A DNA stretch of 64,000 bases from Crotophaga sulcirostris. Lineage: Eukaryota > Chordata > Aves > Cuculiformes > Crotophagidae. The stretch covers positions 335,124 through 399,123 of the forward strand of contig VYZB01000343.1 of assembly GCA_013397455.1 (NCBI GenBank), written 5' to 3'. The notes beneath the pieces are model-generated. The model was not told the DNA's origin. It ran no database searches and saw nothing but the letters and a program-made list of their open reading frames with translations. Shown one piece after another: positions 1-11,302 of this stretch. Every line of letters begins with the position of its first letter. The stretch's first letter is position 1. Position numbers and translations under genes: made by a program.

Positions 1-3000
1 GTTGATCTCTCGTGTCTAGTTAAAACACACAGTATAAAGCATGTCACCCGCCTTGCACCAATGCCACTGTCTCCACTGGATCAAGGTAGAGCAAATATTC
101 CCTTTCGGGCACAAGCATTCAGTCCTACCCAAGCTATCTGCCAGAGAATGGAAATTTTGCTCAAGCCTATTAACTACACAGGCAGTAACACAGATGTTTG
201 CACATTGAGCAGGCTATTACTTGAGGGAGCGAGGGTGCTGGCACTCCAGTCTTTAAATTCTCCACATAGAAGGAAACACCACCTGGAGCAGGAAACGATC
301 CAGGGACAAGCAACCAAAGAGAAAAGGGTGGGTGGAAAGGAAGCGAGAGGATATCTATTGAAGGAAGAAATGTCTGTCATGTTCTTGCCAGCTGCTTTTT
401 CTTTCTATTGAAATGCAGGTTTGTCTCTGTTCCTGCTCATGCTTGGGGGGGTAGGTATGTGTGTGTGTAGGATCTTCAATCTGCTGCGTTTGCCCCACAG
501 AAGGTGGGAGTCAGCCCATGAAGCTCAGCAGCTCCCAGAACCATATGGGAGGCTCAGGAGAGGACGTGAGAAAAGTATGTGGGGGCTCAACCTGAACAGG
601 AGGTTGAGCAGTGGTATATCTATTGTAACACAGCAGCACGCATATCACGAGTCTTTATCCAATGTGCCAGAAGGCTTTTTCAGTCAGGATTACACCATCA
701 AAGCATCTCAGTAGCACTCGGTAGTGTTGATTTAGAAAAAAAATTGTGAAAATAAAACATCTGCCAGAGCAGCACATATATTATTACAAAAAAAAAAAAG
801 AAAGGAAAAAACAACAACTTACACTGCATGAAAATCTGGCCATGAAGTCAAAGTCTAATCCAAATCATTCAGGAGACCATCTTTGGAATAAGGCCATCTC
901 AAAGTTAGATGATAAAATGGATGCCATTATAGTTTCTCCTGTAGCAATAATAAGGTTTGTGGCTGCAACAGCCATGTTTTCTTTTAGGATTTTTTTCCTT
1001 CACCAAAGCCTTTCTTTAATAATAAAGCCTTAATATCCATTGTGCCTAGTGACCAAAAGCCACCGATCGTTTCCCACCTCTTATACAGCTTAATGACAGT
1101 TTCTAGAGTGGATATAGCCATACGTTTAGAGTTTATATGGCAATAAAAAAGCCTGATTTACATCATAATGCCAAATGTAAATGAAGGTTGTGGAGAACTG
1201 CACAAAGGCTAGAGAAATAGCCTCAAGTCCAGGTCACTCTGTTCCCCTTACAGGAATGCAAGCCTCTGAGCCTGCAGAGAAACCCCTGTCAGCTCTGGGG
1301 AGCCCTTGCAGGAGACTCCAAGCCAGAACCCCACACTGAAATAGAGCTGATCTGAGAGCACAACCCAGTCAACAGCTCGAACAAAAGAACAACAAACTCT
1401 AATGCTATAAATTTCTCACACTGATTTTGCCTAGTTTATGTGGTGTGTAATGACTGCAAAAGCATATTGCAGTGCTAACTCTGGTTTTACCACATACACT
1501 AAGAGCAAGCTACCTTTGAAAAGGCAAATGTGATCCCCCACTATACAGCACTCAGAAGATGAGTGATGATCACTCTTATTTTTAATTGATAGCACTGTAT
1601 ATTTTCTGCTATTTTAACATTATCAGCCAATCTCTCACTCCCTCTCATGGTTCTGCTGTACTTTTTGTCTGTCCTAATAATTTAATTCCCAGATGTTAAT
1701 CCACACAGCTTCTACTCCACTCACTTTGATACTTATTGTCTACCAGTGAGTAGGAAAACCAATCGGGATTGAGTTGAATGATATCTTTGGGCTAACAAAT
1801 TAATGAGAAAGGCTCTTAATAAGACACAACGTGTAAACTATAAACATTATTTCTACTGCTGCCTGGGCTTGGTAACTCTATATCCATGTTTCCTCAGACA
1901 TGACCTTTTTTTCTCCCTAAAGTGCCGCCCAGACATTCTTAGATTTTGGACATTTAGAGTTTCATGAACCTGGCAGTCCAAGGGAAGCAACAGCTGTAAC
2001 AACACATCCCTGCTGCTCATCTCCTGCACATAGGCAGAGCCTCTCTGTAAGGTGTGAGGAGTCAGCCAAACACATCTGGGAAGGACTGGTCTCACTCAAT
2101 TCCTTTTCAAAAGTTAGAGCAACCTGTTTTGGAATTTGCTTGAGTCTGCACATGTGAACACGATCTAAAGCTCATCAAAGTAGGTCTGAATTCTCTAGCT
2201 GAGTGCGTTTCAGATCAAACTAAGAAATATATGGCAGGATATCACTGGATTTGATAACACTTGCACAAATTGAAAAATTGAACTTTGTCTACATACACTC
2301 CTGAAAGACCACCTCCAAAAGGAATTTCTTCTCAGTGAAGAGGCATCCAGTTGACTCACAAGTAGGAATCTGGGGGCTTGCTTTGTGTGACGCATAAGCA
2401 CCAGGAATGGAGTCAGGTGTTTCTGAGAACTATGCTGTCTTTTGGGGGATGTTTTAGCACCAGGATAGCTGGAGTGTCCTACACTCTGCTGCGCTGCCCA
2501 AGTCATCACTGGTGTGGTCTGATGATAGCCTGTGCTAAGAAATAAAATATGCAGGAATACTGTCTGCTTCGAGACCTGCCAGAAGTTTGTTGCTATACCA
2601 TCTGGGCTGTTTTTATTTATCCAGCTGTGATTTCTTTGGTTTTGCATTTTTAATTAACACAGTTTTGAAAGAGGGGCAACTTTTGTTTAACCTCTTCAGC
2701 GCTGCATCATGTAGGTGAGGCAAAATACAATTTAACCACAAAGGCTCTCAAATTCAAGGTACCACCTCTTGAACAGTTTGTACTTCCAGGGAGTCATATC
2801 ATGAGTTGTTATCCCACAGGCTGTGATGAATTCCAAAGCCATTTTTTCTCCAGTGGGAAAAAGGCATATATAGATGGTGAGAGAAAGGCTGCAGAAATGA
2901 AGACTCAGCCATCCTATTAAGTTACTACCTCTGGGTTTTCCTATCCTATCCTTTTTTCCGTCCCTCTCTTCTTAGCTTTAGGACCACGTTATTGAAAGTT

Positions 3001-6000
3001 TGACCTCAAAGGTAAGCACATAGTTGTGCATGTGCCCACCAGATTTGCCTAAATGTTCAGTGCTGCTTTAAAAATACTATGAATAGAGATTTGGCAATTA
3101 GACCCATTTAGGGAGGCAACAATAGGCTAGTACATGCAAGCGGCACCCTGCTATCATCAGTTATATCAGATAAAGACAGTGATCTTGGGGATTCCTGAGT
3201 ATGGGCTTAAATCAATGAGATGAGGACTCCAAATGGATTTAACGTTTAAGCATAAGAATGCCTCTATGAATAAAACTTAGTGCCTTGATCATTTGCATTG
3301 CAGTGTTTACAAAGATGTTGGCTGAATTTTTCATTTCCATAACTTAAAGGCAGAAAATGTAACTTTTTGTTACTATTTTTCACGTTTTTCTGCAGTGCAG
3401 TTTTTGTGCCAGTCTCAAGCTTTTCTTTTAACAGACCAAAATGAGCAGTGCAATTCAGTTTCCCATTGTATTGCACACAATCCTGCCTGGTCTTCAACTG
3501 CCTATTGTGTGATATCTGTTAGTCCCATGTGGATGTCTCAGGCACCCTGGGCATATCAAATGGGATTGCATAGGTATGTACAGAAAAGGGGAAACACATA
3601 GCTTTAATTTCATTTTTAAGCCAGAGCACCCTCAGACAAGTGGTGCATGCCAGGAACTAAAATGGCAGTCTGTGACTCCAACTTTCTACATGCACCTATT
3701 AAAATACAATAATCAAGTCAGTAAAGTATCGACCCCTACCTATACAAACAGTTAAATTCAACGGGAATGTCATGCCCATTAAGATTATTGTCCCACTCAG
3801 TCCAGAAGTTAAACTAAATAATATAGCAAACAATACTAAGCTCTGTGGCAAACTGGAAACATAAACATCTTAAGAATAAAACATACATTACTTTGAAATT
3901 ACTTATTAAAATATAAAGCCTTGCCTCTGTTGAACTTAGTTTTACAGTCCCTTTATGGTTGGCTGAACTGTCTGCACAGTCCATCAGTTTTCAGAATCCA
4001 GTCCTGCTAGAAATTTTTGTCCCTAGTTGAGTATATAATACAGGGAATAGCAGATTGTAGTTATTTACAAAGCACCTGAAGTATTGGCACCCAAATGATA
4101 CTCGAAGGTTTCCAAATGGGCACTCCACTATTTTGCAACTGCTGAAAGCCTGACTGGATGTTCTTTTCACAAGCCCATGTTTTTTTTCCTCTAAGTCATG
4201 CCAGGAGAAATGTAGATGTTCACAGTGATGATTGTTTCATTGAGAAGGAATTAACTCTCATTCTGTCCAGCAATGCTCTTCGTAACACCCTGCTGTCATC
4301 AGGAATAATGTTCATGAGCCAGCCCATGGGAATACCTTACCCAGCAGAAGAAGAAAGTCATACCCATCAAAGTTAACACATCTGCAAACACATTTTTGGA
4401 GAAAGACTTGGGGAATACAGATTCAATCTGCTTATTTGAGGTACCAAACCTAAGCTTAAATTCTAGGCTTTTTGCTGATGTAGCTCTAAAATAAGAACTT
4501 GAGTTCCATAAATAGAAAGATAAGGGCTTTTGAAGGTTTCCAGAAATCTTAACAACGCAAGTTTTAGATGGGATCTCTCCAAATATTCCTTCAAAACTCA
4601 GGGTAAGGCTAATGCCCAGAATTCCCAAGGCAAAAGTTTAAGAAGTTGAAAATTGAGTGTTAGTAAGCTAGAGAGCTAAGCACATTAAAATTTCCAGGTC
4701 ACTACCAGAACCACTTAAAATAGTATTAAAAATCAACCATAATTGTAAAGAAGTGTAGCCTCAGACATTTAACCCAGACAATGAGAACTGTGACAAGAAC
4801 ACATTAGTCCTGAAGCAACTTGACTTTAATTCTGTCTTCTCACATCCTTACAAGGCATGGAGTTAAATGCCTGGATTCTCAAAAAAGGAAATCCAGTAAA
4901 GATTTGATAACAATTTCTTCATTCTCCATGTTGGGAGTGATGACCTGATTCACCAGGAATTATTTTTTAATATGCCTGAGGTTTTACAGCCTTGAAAATG
5001 CACAGTAGGCACGAGTACTTGAAAGAACAGTCCTTTAGTAAGACTGAGAAGAATTTTAGTTACCAGCACTTCTTTCTCTTTGTTCATCTTAATATTGTCT
5101 TGAATGTAAGTTTAAATAATTTTATTGTTAACTGTGAATAACATGCTTAGTTCAAGAAGCCACAACAAGTTTATTTGCTTGGATAACTATACAATCCAAT
5201 ACTCAAGAATTCATTTTCTCAGTGTTTCAAATCTTCTGAAATGTTTTGCAGTAAATTTATTCTACCACATCTAATAAAGATTTTTTTTCTGCACTATCAT
5301 TACATTTCTTCAAAGCATTTCCAATAAGAACACTCCAAATTATGTCCCCTCAGCTAGTTCATCTGTTCAGTCAATAAGCAACATTTTATTGCTTTTATGA
5401 ATTAAACCTACTTTACATCCAATCATTTTGCAAACATCTGTAGCCGAATCAGTCTAGGGAGCTTTTGAAAAATCAATCAGGAGGGAACAGCTTTTACTTT
5501 TTTTTTATTTATTTTAATAAAGTATTTACACATGTTTTCTCCACATGAAATAGGAAAAGCACTAAGCTTGGCTATCACATTCGAACATCACAGTGAAGCT
5601 CCCCTGCGTGTACACGGTTCTCTTATTTTAAAAGGAGAGATATGATAATGACATTAGAACAATAAAATACTGATAATTGGTGTCCTAGCTTCAACCAACT
5701 AAACCAGAATTTTTATATCAGCACAGTCTAGTAACAGATCAAAAAGTAATAGCAAGTCCACAATATTTCAATTGTCTTTCTTCTTCAACCTTTCATTGAT
5801 TAGGAAGCAAGAAAGAAAGGAAATAGTTTTGAAATAATGTAGAGTATGATGTTAGAGAATATTGAGATTTCTTAATCTATCTGATTTTAATGTGAAAAAT
5901 GATGATTTATAAAATTCAAACTGTGCAAGCCAGTTTTGACAAAAATAAATTTTTAATTTAAAATGAGAAGGAATCATACCCTAGGTTAACCTAAAGAGTA

Positions 6001-7893
6001 GGATATTTACCTTGGATTTTTCAAGAAAAAAGCACTAATACTCAACCTAAGAACCTGACCCCATATCTTACTTCCTAGATGCCAGATTAAGTGCTGGAAT
6101 ATTTCACAGTGAAATGAAGGTTTTTTCACTTTAGGGCTTAGTTTCATCAGATTATATAATGGGAAAATTGTCTAGATTTTGGAAAATTTTTTGATATGAG
6201 AAAATACTTTTTCTTGCCCAGCTATCCTTGGAATCAAGGCAGTTAGATCTAACTTCTAGTTTGATGATTTGTGAGTCAGGTAGATTTCAGTAAAATAGAA
6301 GTAATTTCCTTCATTCTACCTTTGCTGAGATGGAAATAGTTTGGGCCGGTTTGCTGTATTTTTTTGCAATGCAGTACAAATTAATAACAGTAAGTTGCGC
6401 CCATCTGGTGTTTCCTCTGGTTGACATGGGAGTGAAGAGGGATATATTTCTGTCTGAATAACCTTGGAAGAAAAGCATATCAATTATGAAGAACCAGAGC
6501 AAACTGTGAAAAACTGAAGCAATGCCCTGGAGTGGTGACTTCTAAAAGTTTATGAGTTTTAACAGAATTAATTATGTATAATTATATGTATATATTATAT
6601 AAGGTAATTATCTCAGTGGCCAGAATACTTCCTGACATCAGTTGCTGCTGAGTTAGTGAATCCAATAATGAGGATTGTAATAAGGTTGAAGACATCGGAA
6701 ACCAGGTCTTGGTCATCTAAAAGAACTGACAAATTATTGTGCTTTTACTATTCATATGTATCTTCCTTGAAAATGTGAAGGTGAGTCCTTTGATGTAAAA
6801 GGTTTATGAATGGAGAAAATTTGCAAAGAAAATACTTAAATTTACCTTTTTAAGCTTAGCAAACGGCAGGTCAAATGTTCCATCCTCTTCTGAACGTTAT
6901 TCCTGATATCTGGTTAGAATAATTCAGTTAGAAACGTGCACCTCCTTCACACCTTGTAGAGATACCTTGTAGAGGGATACTTGCACCTATGTAAAATAAA
7001 CCAGAATGTTAAATCCCCTGCTGGCTGTTGTTGTCTGCTTTCACCCAGGAGAAGGTGGAAAACCTGCCACTGCAAGTTAAGTATTGGGTTTCTGCTTCCT
7101 AGCAGTGTAACTCTTTGATGGAAAACTGCTCTAGCCCAGCCCTTGAAACCACTTCCAGTACTTGGGGAAAAAAGGCTTGTAGGAGCAACAAAGATCCTTT
7201 CCTGAAATTCAAACCCTGCTTGGCCCTAGCCAGCCTGCACAGGTGTCACAGTTTAGTCCCGACCCAGCTAATTGGTCTGAAGTCACACTGTTTGAGAGAA
7301 ACTGTCAGCAATTGTATTCTGGAGTCATCAGGAGGGAGCCGCCCCACTGCTGCATCCACTGGTGGGGAAACGCCTCTGTTCTTTGGGACAGAGTCATAGC
7401 ACCTCCACCTCTCATGTCTCCTTGTCACCTCAGATGCTGCTATGCAGGATCACCACCTGTGGGACATGACCAGAGTTCCTTGCCTCCTGCTCTTCATATG
7501 CACTGGCTCCTTGGTTTCACATCACAGGAAAGTCTAGTAAAATGAAACAGCTTGACTCTACTCAGTCTTCTTTCCATTTTACTAGTGTTTTCCTTACCAG
7601 GAAGCTTGGCTGCTTTTGGTAGGTGCTTCTGTTTCTATTCTCTTAACTGATTCTTTTGCTCTGTGATCCATGGGAACAAACTTGCTGTGCAATTAACATG
7701 TGTACCCAATCTGTTTGAATGTATTTGGCATGTTAACTATTTTATAAAAGGTTCTTCCAGGTGCTTACTGTACATTGCTGGCTTTTTATTTGGGAAGGTC
7801 ATTTGAATATTTTCTCAGAACTGCCAAATTGTTTATTGATGTCATAATTAATTGTGTTACTTCTGATGTTTGCTTTCCTGGGCACCATTTCAT
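1..7893. other. Unique AT-rich sequence, no gene recognised
   Basis: I see no recognisable gene, exon or mobile element here. The longest open frame is 145 codons on the minus strand (2210-2647). It has no motif I know, no codon-composition contrast with its flanks and no neighbouring exon-like frames, so I treat it as chance. Small simple tracts occur: a short GT run near 455-470, an A12 tract at 788-799, and an AT/TG-rich stretch at 6566-6603. A 13-base unit (CCTTGTAGAGATA-like) is tandemly repeated about twice at 6955-6982. The stretch is intergenic or intronic vertebrate DNA. Confidence 0.6.
6566..6603. repeat. AT-rich low-complexity tract
   Basis: Alternating TA/TAA/TG words rich in ATATGTATA and ATTATATA form a degenerate AT microsatellite. 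No transposon boundary is visible around it. Confidence 0.55.
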
Positions 7894-7924
7894 GTTTGGT
7901 TTTTTTTTAAAAAAAAACCCAAAC
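7894..7924. repeat. Palindrome centred on T9A9, cruciform-capable
   Basis: A run of nine T (7900-7908) is followed directly by nine A (7909-7917). The flanks continue the symmetry: GTTTGG on the left (7894-7899) and CCCAAAC on the right (7918-7924), with one extra C as the only bulge. The arms are about 15 bases with no spacer. It leads straight into an A/C-rich low-complexity stretch (to about 7953). Whether it forms a structure in vivo is not shown by the sequence. Confidence 0.75.
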
Positions 7925-7953
7925 CCAACACAAAACCAAAAACCAATACCCCC
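7909..7953. repeat. A/C-rich low-complexity tract
   Basis: The tract consists of A runs broken by CC or CCC (words such as AAACCC, CAAAACC, CCAAAAACC). It is the first of about ten similar A/C-rich tracts across the window, nearly all with the A/C strand on the + strand. It could be a decayed poly(A)-derived microsatellite. No parent element is visible. Confidence 0.55.
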
Positions 7954-9852
7954 AAATTTAAATATGGTAAAACAAATGAGTTGATTTGTTTCATGTTTTG
8001 TTTTTATTCCTTATTCTCTAGCTCCCATCCCAATTAATTTAAACAAAATGAAGGAAAATGAATAAAAGTAGTAACTAACTTATTTTTCTCTTAAAATGAA
8101 GTTTTAGGTTATATTTTGTTGTTTATCTAGAGCTGGAGATTTTGTGCTTGCAACTGGTGTATTGACAGCTTCTATAAGCTTCACCTGGGAGTTCCAGGAG
8201 AAAGGATATTAGTTTTTAAAACATAATGCTAAGGGCCAAATTCAGTAAACTTACTGTATTTACATAACATGGGTGCTAGAGGCCCTACAAGCTTCAGTGC
8301 TCACTTAGCATTCACCACAACTGAAGGATTAAAAAAACTCAGTGAGGAAACTCTAGGTAGCAAAGAAAGAAACCTCCTGAAGCAGATCAGCTGTTGATAT
8401 CATAGACAGATCTTCTGCCAACATAAAATACTTCTATGAGGCTCCTGTTCTGTTTTCTTCCATTCTTTCCACGAATTTTCATCCCACTTCTTTCTCTTCC
8501 ACTTCTCTTTCCCAGCTCTTCCTCACTGACCCCCAGCTGTGTGGCATCACACTGGGGTCAGTGTTTTAACAGAAGCAGTAAGGAACTCCAACACAGACAA
8601 AATCAAATGTTCAAGGTGAAATATCCTCATGTGTCCTCCCTGAAGGAGTTCTGCATTGTGAGATTCCTGCAAACAAAAGGCAACAATGCACAAGGCAGAT
8701 GTCTTTGTAGCCTTCTGACCAGGAACTTTGTGATTTTTGTTCTTTGCCCAGCAGCTGCATAGCCCTAGTGCAAAATGCATTTACACCCTCTGGGAGCCTG
8801 AGTCTACACCAGGAGCTGTACATGACAGCCAACATCACGAGGATTTAAAAGCACTGCCTCCTGATATAGCCTGATGGTGCTTCAAAAGCTGGCTTATAAA
8901 CTAAGGTGCAATATAACCACCTTCAGTGGAGATCACCTGAGTAACCACTGTTGTCACCTGACACTGCCTTCCTACTGATGTGATATTTAGAGCTTTGCCA
9001 CAGGGACACTTTGCTGTCTAGTTACGTCTGATCTCTGTGTTTAGTTTAAGGGTGCTGAACTGTCTGGGATGATTCCTGCTGTTACTTCAGTGCCAATAGT
9101 TGGTAAGTTGATATCGTAACTTGATAGCTGCAATTCTGGCAGTTTGCAGGGACAACAGCACCCAAGGTAAGAGCCACTGCAGACTTGGACATTTGTTTTA
9201 TGTTGCCTGGCAGATCAGCCTTCAGAAGTGCAGGCAGGCTCACAGCTTCCCTGAGCAGCCTTTGTTTGGCAGGTTTCCGTCGTTGCTGATCCAGGTTCAG
9301 GTAGTACCTAATGAGCAAGGTTCAGCCCTTTTTTCATCTACATTTTCTTCTCCCTTCATGATTCAGTTTTCCCTCCCAGTTGTGTTTTAATAGCCTCTGA
9401 AACTTATACATCTAGCACAGTCAGCAAAACCAGCACTGGGAATCAGAATCTCACAAACCGTCAAAAATGAAACCACCTGTTCATTAACATTTTTAACAGT
9501 GAAGAAAAGATATGGGGATTTGTACAGTTGGTTTTCCCATTAAGCTGTCGGCAGAAGAAGCATAACAATCGTCTATGCATTTCTACTCTTAACCTTGGCC
9601 AGTAAGATAAGAAATTACATTTTTTTTATAACTAATAATCATTATGAGGTGCTAATTGCCAGATTTGAAAACATTTCTAACCTACATAATTTCATTGTTT
9701 ACAATATTAACTACTAAAGCAAAGAGAATTGTTTGTGACACCCCCTGGACAAAGACCAGAATGTAGGTTTGCATTAATGCTCCAGTAAAAAAATGATCAT
9801 CAAGGAAAGATTAAAACGCGGAGGTGGTTTCCATTCTTCCTCTGTATAGCCT
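7954..9852. other. Unique sequence, no gene recognised
   Basis: Nothing recognisable was found. Frames of 75-108 codons exist on both strands at 8.4-8.8 kb and 9.1-9.4 kb, but they overlap one another on opposite strands and none resembles a known family. A pyrimidine-rich stretch occurs around 8430-8530. Confidence 0.55.
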
Positions 9853-9877
9853 CCCCCCCCCCCCCCCCCCCCCCCCC
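9853..9877. repeat. 25-base poly(C) homopolymer
   Basis: Twenty-five consecutive C on the + strand (25 G on the minus strand) sit in otherwise AT-rich DNA. Runs of G this long are strong G-quadruplex formers and are hard for most sequencing chemistries. The exact length in the assembly should therefore be treated with caution. The flanks (CTGTATAGCCT before, TTTCCAG after) are ordinary. Confidence 0.95.
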
Positions 9878-10972
9878 TTTCCAGTTTTGCTTCTCCTGGC
9901 ATTACAAGTATCTCAGCTGCATTTTCAAATGTTTGATTATCATGTAAGCGTACTCTATAAAATGGTACATAACAGCATCATAACCCATATGTTCCCCACC
10001 ATGACAGAACAAAAGCATTTCTTGTGTTTAGTTGTAGAAACTAAATAGGAACCGTTCATTCAAATCTTCAACTTCCCCTAAATGAAACACAGAAAGTAGG
10101 TGTAAGCTACAATGTTCTATGCAATCCAATGCAAATGTATGCAAATTTCTTCATATTAGAATCATTGTCTAGTTGTCATCCTCACATGGGGCACATCAAA
10201 GCCATATGACCTGATTTTGCACCTGCTGTTTAATTAAATTTACAAGGCAGACACTCTCTCTACTCCCGGTGATATACAAATCCATTTTTACTACCGCAGC
10301 TTCTAATTTACAAGGTAGTCGACTGCTGTGTTTCACTGTCAATAGCTGCCCAACTGCTCTTTGTTAAAGTGAAGATTAAAAACTGAAAACTGGCCACCAT
10401 TTGGGTGTATGAATTAAAAGAAATATTAAATGTGATTTCCCTCTTCACCTTTTTAAAAAATGGAGCAAAAGGGAAACTACAGTAGGAACACTTCATAATA
10501 ATTATAACAGTCTTGATTTTTTTCTTTCCCCTGCTGTGAAGAGGCTGAGACACAGCACTTTTGTCAAGTTATCAATAGTTTTTTCTGTTTTGCAGAAGCC
10601 ATATGTTGAAATATAGCAATGCATCGGTACTAGTAGGAATGATATTAACAAAGCAGTCTCTTTTCCTGGACGATCATGCAAAGTTTTCAGTATTTATGCT
10701 ATTGAATTTGCATCTTGCTTGGAAATGATTTTGCTGATCGTCATTTGAGTTTTTCCTCAAGAAACCCCAAGACCCATTACTTTTTACTTCTTCCAGTGCA
10801 CAGCCAGTAATGCTTGTTCTCCTTCCTTTAGAACAACTTATTGCCTGGTGCTCTACTGTAGCTAAGTTAATTATTACCAAAGCATTATCATTCATAGTAC
10901 ATATAGGTTCATGGAGTCCCTTATCAAAAAAAGTTACCAAAATTACCACTAATTAATCTTTATTTCATGTAC
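9878..10972. other. Unique AT-rich sequence, no gene recognised
   Basis: No gene or repeat was recognised. Short open frames (81 and 91 codons on the minus strand at 10.3-10.9 kb) carry no known motif. A homeodomain-like TTTAATTAAATTTA word lies near 10229-10243. Confidence 0.55.
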
Positions 10973-11302
10973 AGAATCATAGAATGGTTTTTGCTGGAAG
11001 GAACCATTAATGATCATCTAGTCCACCTCCCCACTGTACGCAGGGACACCTTCCACTAGACCATGTTGCTCAAGCCCCATCCAACCTAGCCTTCAACACT
11101 TCCAATGGTGGGTCACGTTCTCTGGGCAACACGTTCTAGTGCCCCATCACTCTCACAGCAAAGAACTTCTTCTTTATATCCAATTTAAATCTACCCTCTT
11201 TTATTTTAAAAGTTGTCCCTTTTTCTGTCGCTACAGGCCTTAAAGTCCCCTTTAAATATTGAAAGGCTGCAATACAATCTCCCGAGAGTCTTCTCTTTGC
11301 TA
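10973..11302 (-). mobile_element. CR1 LINE, 5'-truncated 3' end
   Basis: The + strand opens with AGAATCATAGAATGG, the reverse complement of the CR1 terminal tail. It continues with the reverse complement of the CR1 3' UTR (CATCTAGTCCACCTCC, GCAGGGACACCTTCCACTAG, CTCAAGCCCCATCCAACCT). The end of ORF2 follows, in the block with AAATCTACCCTCTTTTA and a match to the conserved GAAGGCTC/TTCTCTT segment near 11290-11300. The element therefore lies on the minus strand and keeps only about 330 bases of its 3' end. CR1 elements are chicken-repeat-1-type non-LTR retrotransposons, and most copies are 5'-truncated like this one. Many substitutions suggest an old copy. It is non-coding and inactive. Confidence 0.95.

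Noticed and set aside
2210..2647. 145-codon open frame on the minus strand
   Set aside because: No known motif or exon context. With roughly 6% stop codons over 128,000 codon positions, a frame of about this length is expected by chance.
6951..6982. Short tandem duplication (CCTTGTAGAGATA-like, about two copies)
   Set aside because: Only about two copies of 13 bases. This is an ordinary slippage product with no sign of a minisatellite array.
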